DNA from: Nocardioides sp.
Lineage (GTDB): Bacteria > Actinomycetota > Actinomycetes > Propionibacteriales > Nocardioidaceae
Direction of reading: 5' to 3'
Assembly: GCA_003519585.1 (NCBI GenBank)
Contig: DOWL01000219.1
Location: forward strand, 1-14,961
DNA: 14,961 nucleotides
Below are positions 1-6,202 of the stretch, piece after piece (position 1 is the first letter of the stretch; every line of letters starts with the position of its first letter). The position numbers and the translations under genes are program-made. The notes beneath the pieces were generated by a model. It did no database searches. It was not told where the DNA came from and saw nothing but the letters and a program-made list of their open reading frames with translations.

Positions 1-325
1 CGGGCACACCGGCAGCGGCGAGGGCGTCGGAGAGCGCCCGGTGCAGGGTCGTCCGTCGGACCCCGCGACCGTCACCGTGCCGGAACGGCGCCTCCGCCGT
101 ACGCCCGTTACCGAGGTAGCGGATCCCGGACAGTCGGTGGCCGTCCGGGTCGATACCGAGACCGGCGAGGTCGGCCACGGCTCCGGGCATCAGCCCTTCT
201 CCGCAGGCCTTGTCGACCGGTCCCGGCCGGGGTTCGCGCACGACCACGTCGAGTCCCGCGCGCGCGGCGTAGAGCGCCGTCGCCAGCCCGACCGGACCGC
301 CGCCGGCCACCACCAGGTCAGGCAT
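1..325 (-). CDS. FAD-dependent oxidoreductase/monooxygenase, N-terminal part (cut by window edge)
   Basis: Only the first 108 residues are present; the gene runs off the left edge. Seen: the protein starts [20 protein letters not shown], an N-terminal Rossmann fold with the dinucleotide motif GGGPVG at residues 8-13. A DKACGEGLMP segment follows at about residues 39-48, which is typical of the geranylgeranyl-reductase/aromatic hydroxylase flavoproteins. The ATG overlaps the 3' end of the methyltransferase gene by 8 bp, so it is the last visible gene of the operon. Known: srsC and agqC, next to type III PKS genes, encode FAD monooxygenases that hydroxylate the resorcinol ring to the hydroquinone level. 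Inference: this gene does the same for the product of the neighbouring PKS. The substrate-binding half is not visible, so a reductase is not excluded. Confidence 0.85.
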   Translation of the reverse strand, partial: MPDLVVAGGGPVGLATALYAARAGLDVVVREPRPGPVDKACGEGLMPGAVADLAGLGIDPDGHRLSGIRYLGNGRTAEAPFRHGDGRGVRRTTLHRALSDALAAAGVP

Positions 326-845
326 CAGCGAGAAGCCCCGACAGTGCAGCATTCTCGACACGCACCCGGACGCCGAGCAGCACGGCGTTGAGCACGGTGA
401 ACACCACGGCGGTGATCCAGCAGGCGTGCACCAGGGGCAGCGCGATGCCCTCCACGACGACCGCGACGTAGTTGGGATGCCGCATCAGCGCGTAGGGACC
501 CCGCCGCACCGGTGCGAGGCCGGGCACGATGATCACCCGGGTGTTCCACTGCCGACCCAGGGTCGCGATGCACCACCACCGCAGCGCCTGCGTGAGCACG
601 ACGACGATCAGCATCGACCAGGCCAACGCCGAGGGGACGTCGGGCCGGCGCACGTACGCCTCGACCAGCGCACCCACCAGCAGCCCGGTGTGCAGGACCA
701 CCATGACCGGATAGTGCGAGAAGCCGGTCTCGACCCCGCCGCGCGCGAAGGACCACGCGGCGTTGCGCTTGGAGACGACCAGCTCGGCCAGCCGCTCGAG
801 GCCCACGAGGACGACGAGGACGGTGAACGCCGTCAGCGAGGTCAT
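318..845 (-). CDS. Isoprenylcysteine carboxyl methyltransferase-family protein (putative polyketide O-methyltransferase)
   Basis: This 175-aa integral membrane protein has hydrophobic segments near residues 4-20, 46-66, 74-90 and 128-160. The family signature is clear: [11 protein letters not shown] near residues 18-28, then [12 protein letters not shown] at about 116-127, the S-adenosylmethionine-binding part of the ICMT fold. The ATG at 845 overlaps the stop of the type III PKS in an ATGA arrangement, which fixes the start; a longer open frame upstream is only a shadow of the PKS gene. Known: srsB/agqB-type and Bacillus bpsB-type members sit beside type III PKS genes and methylate the phenolic or pyrone hydroxyl of the polyketide. 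Inference: it makes the methoxy group of the alkylphenol produced here, at the membrane where the lipid-like substrate resides. Confidence 0.9.
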   Translation of the reverse strand: MTSLTAFTVLVVLVGLERLAELVVSKRNAAWSFARGGVETGFSHYPVMVVLHTGLLVGALVEAYVRRPDVPSALAWSMLIVVVLTQALRWWCIATLGRQWNTRVIIVPGLAPVRRGPYALMRHPNYVAVVVEGIALPLVHACWITAVVFTVLNAVLLGVRVRVENAALSGLLADA

Positions 846-1915
846 CGCGCGGCCGCCTGGAGCAGCACCAGTTCGGAGCAGAACCCGGGCCCCATCGCCA
901 GCATCAGCCCGTGGCTGCCCGGGGGCGGTGGCCGCTCGCGCAGCGTGTCCTCCAGGACATGCAGCACCGAGGCCGACGACAGGTTGCCGATCTGCGCCAG
1001 CGAGCGCCGGGTCAACGAGACCGCCTCGGGATCGAGCCCGAGCGTGGTCTCCAGCGCCTCGATCACCTTCGGCCCGCCGGGGTGGCAGACCCACCAGCCG
1101 ATGTCACTGCGGCCCAGCCCGTGGTCGGCCAGGAAGCCATCGACGTCCTCCCGCACATAGCGCCCGATGACGGCCGGCACCTCCGCGTCGAGCACGATCC
1201 GCAGCCCGGTCGAGCCGACGTCGAACCCCATCACCCGTTCGGAGTCCGGGTAGAGCCGCGAGCGGGTGGCCAGCACCTGCACTGAGCCCGGGCCGCGACC
1301 CCGGCGATCGCCGGCCGCGACGACACACGACGCGCCGTCGCCGAACAGCCCCGACGCGACCAGGTTGGGCACCGACACGTCGTCGCGCTGCACGGTGAGC
1401 GAGCACAGCTCCACCGCGACCAGCGCCGCGACCTCGTCGGGGTGCCCGGTGAGGTAGTCGTGCAGCCGAGCCACCCCCGCCGCGCCGGCGACGCAGCCGA
1501 GCCCGACCAACGGCACCCGCTTCACGTCCGGACGCAGCCCGACCAGCGCCGCGATCCGCGCGTCGAGGGAGGGTACGGCGAGCCCGGTCACGGTCGCCGA
1601 CACGATCAGGTCGACGTCGGACGGCGTGAGGTCCGCGGCCTTGAGCGCATCCTGCAGCGCCCGCGCCCCGAGCTCCACCGCGTGCTCGATGAACAGGTCG
1701 TTGGCCGCGGTGAAGCCGTCCAGTTCGGCGTACCGATCCAGCGGCAGCACGGTGTGTCGGAACTCGACCCCGGCGTTGGCGTGAAACCGACGCAGCAGCC
1801 GCTCGTCGAAGCCCCCACCACCCGCGATGAAGCCGGCGAACGCATCGGTGATCTCGGCCTGGGTGTGGCGGTACGCCGGCAAAGCGCCGCGCACGGTCAG
1901 GATCTGCATCGACAT
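842..1915 (-). CDS. Type III polyketide synthase (alkylresorcinol/alkylpyrone synthase-like)
   Basis: At 357 aa it is close to the usual length of chalcone-synthase-fold enzymes. The catalytic triad is complete: Cys141 in [10 protein letters not shown], His278 in [11 protein letters not shown] and Asn311 in [11 protein letters not shown]. The C-terminal GPGF loop is present ([12 protein letters not shown], about residues 341-352). ELCSLTVQ after the active-site Cys resembles bacterial long-chain starter enzymes of the SrsA type. The enzyme would condense a fatty acyl-CoA (or acyl-ACP) with malonyl-CoA into an alkylresorcinol or alkylpyrone in the cytosol. Its ATG overlaps the reductase stop by one base (TGATG). 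A second in-frame ATG lies two codons downstream, so the exact start is uncertain by 2 residues. The starter length and the cyclisation type cannot be read from the sequence; the neighbours favour a resorcinol. Confidence 0.95.
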   Translation of the reverse strand: MSMQILTVRGALPAYRHTQAEITDAFAGFIAGGGGFDERLLRRFHANAGVEFRHTVLPLDRYAELDGFTAANDLFIEHAVELGARALQDALKAADLTPSDVDLIVSATVTGLAVPSLDARIAALVGLRPDVKRVPLVGLGCVAGAAGVARLHDYLTGHPDEVAALVAVELCSLTVQRDDVSVPNLVASGLFGDGASCVVAAGDRRGRGPGSVQVLATRSRLYPDSERVMGFDVGSTGLRIVLDAEVPAVIGRYVREDVDGFLADHGLGRSDIGWWVCHPGGPKVIEALETTLGLDPEAVSLTRRSLAQIGNLSSASVLHVLEDTLRERPPPPGSHGLMLAMGPGFCSELVLLQAAAR

Positions 1916-3054
1916 CAGCGGTCTCCCTTCAGTCCCGTGACGGCCTTGCGACCGAGGCCGGCGACCAGGCCGCGCACCAACCGGCCGGAGATCCGTCCGT
2001 CTCCCAGCCCGAGCTCGACGAGCTCGTCAAAGACTCTTCGGTCGCGCCGCGCCACCCGGATGCCGCCGTCGACGATCACGGCGTGCTCGGCGAGCCGGGA
2101 GGCCACGAAGGTGTGCTTGAGATGGGTCCCGAGCTGCTTCCTGACGGCATGGCGGTGCAGTGCCCCCGGGTCGGTGTGCTCACGCAGGGCGCGGACCGCC
2201 GAACGGCCGGCGGCGATGCCGGTCGCGATCGCGTAGTAGATACCCTCGCCGGTCATCGGGTTGATCAGCCCCGCCGCGTCTCCAGCGAGCAGGACCCGCC
2301 CGTCCGGTTGATGCCAGCGCCAGCCGGACAGGGGCAGGTGGTGGCCCTTCCAGTGTTCGCCCGCCTCGACCGAGCCGGGCAACAACAGTTCGAGCTGGTC
2401 GAGCAGCAGCGCCCGGGAGGGCGGAGCATCGGTGCCTGGAGACGGGAGCAGCTCGCCGTAGCCCACGTTGGACAGCCCGTCGCCCCGGTCGAAGGCCCAG
2501 GCGTACGCCGGCTGCCGGCGATCGCCGTACCGGATCACTTGAGTCCCGCGCCGACCCGCCGGAGTCGGCGCGTAGCCGCGGATCGCGATCGCACGACGTC
2601 CGTACGGCAGTCCGAGGTGTTGGCGGAGCACCGAGTGCGCGCCGTCGGCACCGACCACGACGGCCGCGTCGGGCAGTTGGTCGACCGAGGTGACCCGTTG
2701 GCGACGGAACGTGGCGCCGCGATCGACCGCCCGCTCGACCAGTCGGGCGTCGAAGACCTCACGCGGGATCACGTAGACGGGACGGGCCATCGTGCGGGCC
2801 ACCGACTGCTCTCCCCGGGCCAGCTCCAGCCGGGTGAGCGGCGTCCACCCGGACTCGACGCCGGTCACCCCGATGGCTGCGAGCTGTTCGAAGCAGTGCG
2901 GTGCGATGCCGTCGCCACAGGACTTGTCGCGCGGGAAGTCGGCGCGGTCGAGCAGCAGCACTCGCAGTGACGGCTCCGCGTGGAGGGCCGCCAGCGCGGC
3001 GGAGGCGCCCGCCGGACCGGCGCCCACGACGACGAGGTCCCAGGACTCGTTCAC
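1915..3054 (-). CDS. Geranylgeranyl reductase-family FAD oxidoreductase
   Basis: This 379-aa protein begins with GTG overlapping the UbiA stop (GTGA), which fixes the start. An N-terminal FAD site ([15 protein letters not shown], about residues 6-20) is followed by [10 protein letters not shown] (41-50), the family hallmark, and by the FAD-binding motif [18 protein letters not shown] in the second half. Members of this family saturate double bonds of prenyl chains. Known: the product of the A. missouriensis agq cluster carries a dihydrogeranyl ether, which needs such a reduction. Inference: this enzyme reduces one double bond of the geranyl (or longer) group before or after transfer by the adjacent UbiA protein. 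It could instead be a hydroxylase of the same flavoprotein group, but the CGDGI motif and the prenyltransferase neighbour favour a reductase. Confidence 0.88.
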   Translation of the reverse strand: MNESWDLVVVGAGPAGASAALAALHAEPSLRVLLLDRADFPRDKSCGDGIAPHCFEQLAAIGVTGVESGWTPLTRLELARGEQSVARTMARPVYVIPREVFDARLVERAVDRGATFRRQRVTSVDQLPDAAVVVGADGAHSVLRQHLGLPYGRRAIAIRGYAPTPAGRRGTQVIRYGDRRQPAYAWAFDRGDGLSNVGYGELLPSPGTDAPPSRALLLDQLELLLPGSVEAGEHWKGHHLPLSGWRWHQPDGRVLLAGDAAGLINPMTGEGIYYAIATGIAAGRSAVRALREHTDPGALHRHAVRKQLGTHLKHTFVASRLAEHAVIVDGGIRVARRDRRVFDELVELGLGDGRISGRLVRGLVAGLGRKAVTGLKGDR

Positions 3055-3851
3055 TTGACCCACACCAACATGGCCACGTCGACCAACGCCATCGCGATCG
3101 CGGCCCGGAACGGCGCCCGGCCGTGAGCCAGCAGCGCGACCGCCGCCAAGCCGGCGGTGAGCAGGAGCGCAAGGGCCGCGACGAGTCCGGACTCGACCGG
3201 CGCACCGAAGACGATCACGAGCGCCGCGGCGACCAGGACCGCGGCCGCGGCGACCTGGCTCCCGCGAGCGCCGAGCCGGTGCGGCAGTCCGCGGACGCCG
3301 GTGGCCGCGTCGTCGCTCAGATCGGGCAGCACGTTGACGAAATGCGCTCCGACCCCGAGCAGTGCGCCCGCGAGCGGCAACCACAGCGGCGGCAGCGCGT
3401 CAGGGTTGTCGGTGAGCGACACGAAGACCGGGAGGCCGCCGAAGGCGACGGCGTACGGCACCCACGACCACGGCGTCGACTTGAACCCCAGGTTGTAGGC
3501 CCACCCCGCGGCCACGCACACCAGTTGCACGAGCCCGGCCAGGAGGCCGCAGGCCAGCGAGAGCGGGACGGTGGCGACCACGGCGAGCGCACAGGCGATC
3601 CGCACGGCTCGTTCACTGATCCGGCCCTCGGCCAGCGGCTTGTCTGTGCGGCCTACCACTCGGTCACGAGCGAGGTCGACCAGGTCGTTGCTCCACCCGA
3701 TGGAGAGCTGACCCGTCAGCACGGCGGCTACCACCAGCGTCACCTCACCGGGACCCAGGCCGACGGCGACGCCGAGCAGCCCGGCGAGCACCGTGACCGC
3801 GAACGCGGGGCCGGGGTGAGCGGCCCCGAGGAGAGCGACGGCCTTAGGCAT
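3051..3851 (-). CDS. UbiA-family membrane prenyltransferase
   Basis: This 266-aa polytopic protein has about eight hydrophobic segments. The first Asp-rich motif is NDLVDLARD (N55, D56, D59, D63), matching NDxxDxxxD, which binds the Mg-prenyl diphosphate. The second is NVLPDLSDDAATG (about 173-185). YNLGFKSTPWSWVPYA in mid-protein is also typical of actinobacterial members. I chose ATG at 3851 rather than the adjacent GTG at 3854 because a GAGG ribosome binding site lies 7 bases upstream of it. The gene follows the sucrase/ferredoxin-like gene by 9 bp and overlaps the reductase by 4 bp. Inference: it attaches a geranyl-type chain to the methoxyhydroquinone (O-prenylation in agqD, or possibly C-prenylation). 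A menaquinone-type role is less likely in this context. Confidence 0.92.
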   Translation of the reverse strand: MPKAVALLGAAHPGPAFAVTVLAGLLGVAVGLGPGEVTLVVAAVLTGQLSIGWSNDLVDLARDRVVGRTDKPLAEGRISERAVRIACALAVVATVPLSLACGLLAGLVQLVCVAAGWAYNLGFKSTPWSWVPYAVAFGGLPVFVSLTDNPDALPPLWLPLAGALLGVGAHFVNVLPDLSDDAATGVRGLPHRLGARGSQVAAAAVLVAAALVIVFGAPVESGLVAALALLLTAGLAAVALLAHGRAPFRAAIAMALVDVAMLVWVK

Positions 3852-3860
3852 CACGAGGCC

Positions 3861-4769
3861 TCACACGAGCCGGATCTCGTGGACCTCGTGGTGCATGACC
3901 GGATTCTCGCGCAGCGCGCGACACGTGAGCCGGTGCAGTTCGTCGGGCTGAGTCGTCGTCACGGTCACGGCGTACCTGCGCCCGTCGACCTCGAACAACG
4001 CCGACTCGCGGCGCACCTCTGGCCCTGCGTCCCGCACCTCACGGGAAAGGAAACGAACGGCGGCGACGCGACGTTCATCGACGTAGCGGCGCAGCGCCGC
4101 CTCGGCGGCCTGGAGCGAGGTCGAGAGCCCGGACCGCCCGCGCAGGTGGTCGAGGTCGAGCTCACCGGCCGCCAGCAGCCGGGCGACACCGCGGGCGCTC
4201 GCCGGCTCGAGACGACCGAAGTAGAGGCCGTGCGGAAGCACGAGCATGCTCGCGGCGAACCGGTCGCCGCCGAGGTGCGAGGACTCCCACGTCTCCTCCG
4301 GGAACGCCTCCGCCAGGCCCGCCGCCACGGGCCGCCCCCGCTCGGCGCAGCAGGTGTCGTGCCGGCCGTGGGTGCAGACCGCGAGCACCGGCCCCGGGTG
4401 TGGCGTGAGGCCGGTGGAGCGCCCGGCCGCGAGCGCCTCCAGGTCGAGGTCGTGCACCTGCGCCAGGTCGTCGAGGAGCGTGGTCTCGAGCCACGGCTCG
4501 GCGTGGTGGGCGTACGCCGCGAAGACCCGGATGCCCGCACCGCCCTTCGATCCGCCCGCGGGACGCCGGATCAGCAGCACCTTGGTCTTCGTCGCCGCAG
4601 CCCGGGCGCGCAGCTCGGGCCCGATCCCTTCGGGCATCCGGGCGTCGCGCAGCGCATCGACGCCCCACGGCCCCGGGTGCTCGACCATCAGGAACGACCG
4701 CACCGTGGACGCCGTACCGGCCATCGACTCCTGGCGCCCCTCGCTGGCAACGGCGCAGCGGAAGGTCAC
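3861..4769 (-). CDS. Sucrase/ferredoxin-like family protein (thioredoxin-fold, probable [2Fe-2S])
   Basis: This 302-aa protein belongs to the Suc_Fer-like family. Family features: FRCAVAS at the N-terminus, FLMVEHPGPWG at about 26-36, a cysteine cluster CTHGRHDTCCAERGRP (Cys132, Cys140, Cys141), and HLGGDRFAAS at 165-174. The Cys cluster plus the His of HLGG probably bind a [2Fe-2S] centre; this is inferred from the thioredoxin-like ferredoxin fold. GTG at 4769 was chosen because the conserved FRCA segment begins right after it, with a GTAGGG stretch directly upstream. The ATG at 4724 would remove that segment. The gene lies 11 bp after the oxygenase stop. Despite the family name, sucrase activity is not implied. 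Inference: it could feed electrons to the adjacent Fe(II) oxygenase or protect it, but no partner is proven. Confidence 0.88.
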   Translation of the reverse strand: MTFRCAVASEGRQESMAGTASTVRSFLMVEHPGPWGVDALRDARMPEGIGPELRARAAATKTKVLLIRRPAGGSKGGAGIRVFAAYAHHAEPWLETTLLDDLAQVHDLDLEALAAGRSTGLTPHPGPVLAVCTHGRHDTCCAERGRPVAAGLAEAFPEETWESSHLGGDRFAASMLVLPHGLYFGRLEPASARGVARLLAAGELDLDHLRGRSGLSTSLQAAEAALRRYVDERRVAAVRFLSREVRDAGPEVRRESALFEVDGRRYAVTVTTTQPDELHRLTCRALRENPVMHHEVHEIRLV

Positions 4770-4780
4770 CCCTACATCAT

Positions 4781-5908
4781 TCAGGATCCCGGCCGCACCG
4801 TGAGCAGCCCCTCGCGGACCAGCCGGCGGGCCAGGACCAACCGGCTCTGTCCGTCGAGCGGCAGGTCGCGCGGGCGCAGCTCGTCGCTGCCTCGGACCAG
4901 CTCGAGCGCCGGTCGGAGCCGCGCCGGTACGTCGAGGGTGCGGTCGCCCAGCAAGACCTCCAGCCGGTCCTCGCGGTCGACCAGCACGCACGCGTGGCCA
5001 GGGCGTCGGCGCAGCACCGTGTCGTCGTCGATGGCGTCGAGGGCGAGCACGTCGACCAGCGCACCCTCCAGCCGAGGTGGCCGCGAGGTGAGGAACCGGC
5101 GAACCTCCCGCTGCACCTCCACATCCGGGTCGATACCGCGCAGCCGGTCCGCGACGTCGGAGAGGTGCCGGCCGAGCTGGTGCGCGAGCACGTGGGGATC
5201 GTCGAGGTAGCCGGCGGGCAGGTGGTCGGCCGGCACCTCCGAGGCCAGGGAGGCGAGGGCGCGCTCGACCAGGCCGCGCCAGGTGAGCTGGTTGATGCCG
5301 ATCGTGATGTGCAGCGAGACCGTGTCCTGGGCGCGCGCCGCGTGCGGGGTGCCGGTCGGGAGGTACATCACGTGGCCGGGCTCGAGCAGGGGCGCCTCCG
5401 CGTCACCGTCAATCGGATGGAGCTCCCACTGCTTGGTGCCTGCGGTCTGCAGGACGAAGACGTCGTGGGTGTCCGCGTGCACCGCGAACCCCTGGGTGCC
5501 GGGCGGGGTGAGGTAGGCGTTGGCCTGACACGGGTGGCCGAGCTCCAGTTCGAGCTCTCCGATCAGCTCGACCAGCGGCGGGAAGGAGCGGTGCAGACCT
5601 TGGAAGACCACGGTCGCGCCGCGCCGGAACTCATCGACCGCCGTACGCGCGTCGACCAGCCCGGTCAGCTGCCGGCCGGTGATCGTGGCGTGCCGGGTGT
5701 AGCCCTTCTCGGGGAGCATGCTGCCGTCGCGGACGAGGCGCACGCTCGGCGTACGGATCGCGGTCGCAGTCAGCAGCCGGTCGGCATCCTCGAGGGAGAG
5801 GTACGCCGCCAGCTCGGCCGGATCGACCCGGTGGTGGTGGACCCGCGACGCCCAGACCTTCTCGCGGAAGGTCTGGGCGTCACCGGTCAGCCGGTCGAGT
5901 GCGCTCAG
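4781..5908 (-). CDS. JmjC/cupin-fold Fe(II) oxygenase (ribosomal-oxygenase/NO66-like)
   Basis: As called here it has 375 aa. The metal triad is complete: FAVHADTHDVFVLQTAG (His144 and Asp146 of HxD) and GTPHAA (His189), in the style of YcfD/MINA/NO66 protein hydroxylases, which use 2-oxoglutarate. A roughly 150-residue C-terminal part follows (dimerisation/winged-helix region in known members). There is a start problem. The first ordinary start in frame is GTG at 5743, but about 55 codons upstream read as a normal family N-terminus (TFREKVWASRVHHHRVDPAE, then LSLEDADRLL and IRTPS) with host-like codon use. The only start able to include them is CTG at 5908, whose last two bases overlap the TGA of the repeat-peptide gene (CTGA). 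I therefore infer a CTG start with translational coupling. Substrate unknown; the coupled peptide is the obvious candidate. Confidence 0.8.
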   Translation of the reverse strand: MSALDRLTGDAQTFREKVWASRVHHHRVDPAELAAYLSLEDADRLLTATAIRTPSVRLVRDGSMLPEKGYTRHATITGRQLTGLVDARTAVDEFRRGATVVFQGLHRSFPPLVELIGELELELGHPCQANAYLTPPGTQGFAVHADTHDVFVLQTAGTKQWELHPIDGDAEAPLLEPGHVMYLPTGTPHAARAQDTVSLHITIGINQLTWRGLVERALASLASEVPADHLPAGYLDDPHVLAHQLGRHLSDVADRLRGIDPDVEVQREVRRFLTSRPPRLEGALVDVLALDAIDDDTVLRRRPGHACVLVDREDRLEVLLGDRTLDVPARLRPALELVRGSDELRPRDLPLDGQSRLVLARRLVREGLLTVRPGS

Positions 5909-6111
5909 GAGGCGTCCCCGTCGGTGCCGTCGGCGTCGCCGCCGTCGCCGTCGGTTGCGTCGGTCGCGTCGCCATCGGTGCCGTCGGCGTCGCCGCCGTC
6001 AGTGCCATCCGCGTCCCCACCGTCGGTGCCGTCGGCATCACCGCCACCGAGGTCACCACCGCCGCCCGGCGTGGTGGTCATGTCGTCGTCGTCGAGCACG
6101 TCGTCGCTCAT
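5905..6111 (-). CDS. 68-aa Asp/Gly/Thr-rich repeat peptide (possible oxygenase substrate or acidic Ca-binding-type peptide)
   Basis: I do not recognise a named family. The peptide starts MSDDVLDDDDMTTTPGGGG and then carries GGDADGTD three times in tandem (residues 23-46) and once more at 57-64, ending GDAS. It has no Lys, Arg or His and only a few hydrophobic residues, so it should be extremely acidic, soluble and probably disordered. There is no signal peptide or membrane segment. ATG at 6111 is supported by a near-perfect ribosome binding site (GGAGGA, 3 bases upstream). The repeat units differ at many third codon positions but not in amino acids, which argues for a real, selected protein. 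Its stop overlaps the oxygenase CTG. DxDG spacing resembles EF-hand/dockerin loops, so metal binding is an alternative to being a modified precursor. Function unknown. Confidence 0.82.
   Translation of the reverse strand: MSDDVLDDDDMTTTPGGGGDLGGGDADGTDGGDADGTDGGDADGTDGDATDATDGDGGDADGTDGDAS
5920..6045 (-). repeat. 24-bp coding repeats (GGDADGTD units) in the acidic peptide gene
   Basis: Three tandem 24-bp units occupy 5974-6045 and a fourth lies at 5920-5943. Each encodes Gly-Gly-Asp-Ala-Asp-Gly-Thr-Asp. Units 1 and 2 differ at six of eight third codon positions with no amino-acid change; units 3 and 4 are almost identical at DNA level. The repeats are therefore conserved as protein, not just as fresh DNA slippage. 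Confidence 0.85.
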
Positions 6112-6120
6112 CGGTCCTCC
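6112..6120 (-). promoter_or_regulatory. Ribosome binding site of the repeat-peptide gene
   Basis: On the minus strand GGAGGA lies 3 bases before the ATG at 6111. It is the strongest Shine-Dalgarno match noticed in this window and decides the start of the 68-aa peptide. It also makes it likely that the peptide is translated at a higher level than the downstream oxygenase, which has no comparable site. Confidence 0.8.
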
Positions 6121-6176
6121 AAGTGCTGGGGTGGGTGTGAGGACAGTGAAGTACCCCCGGCCCCTGCCTGTACACA

Positions 6177-6188
6177 CCCCTAGAGGGG
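6177..6188. promoter_or_regulatory. Short inverted repeat between the LAL regulator and the repeat-peptide operon
   Basis: CCCCT-AG-AGGGG forms a 5-bp-arm inverted repeat with a 2-base centre, 14 bases after the end of the regulator gene and about 65 bases before the peptide ATG. The loop is too small for a good hairpin, so an operator is as likely as a weak terminator. The rest of the 91-bp gap (6112-6202) must hold any promoter of the biosynthetic operon; I see no convincing -35/-10 pair in it. Confidence 0.25.
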
Positions 6189-6202
6189 CGTCTCAGCCAG
6201 CG

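Noticed and set aside
2901..5210. Very long open frame on the plus strand opposite the UbiA, Suc_Fer-like and oxygenase genes
   Set aside because: It is the antisense of well-supported genes, is rich in Arg/Gln/Asp/His low-complexity sequence and shows no domain; long antisense frames are expected at this GC content. The same applies to the plus-strand frames at 4994-7102, 7292-9115 and 9674-11479.
5920..6045. CRISPR-like array from regular 24-bp repeats
   Set aside because: Repeats are contiguous, coding and vary synonymously; there are no spacers and no cas genes.
5905..6111. Graspetide-type precursor (Thr- and Asp-rich core)
   Set aside because: Composition is suggestive, but no ATP-grasp ligase is nearby; the neighbour is an Fe(II) oxygenase.
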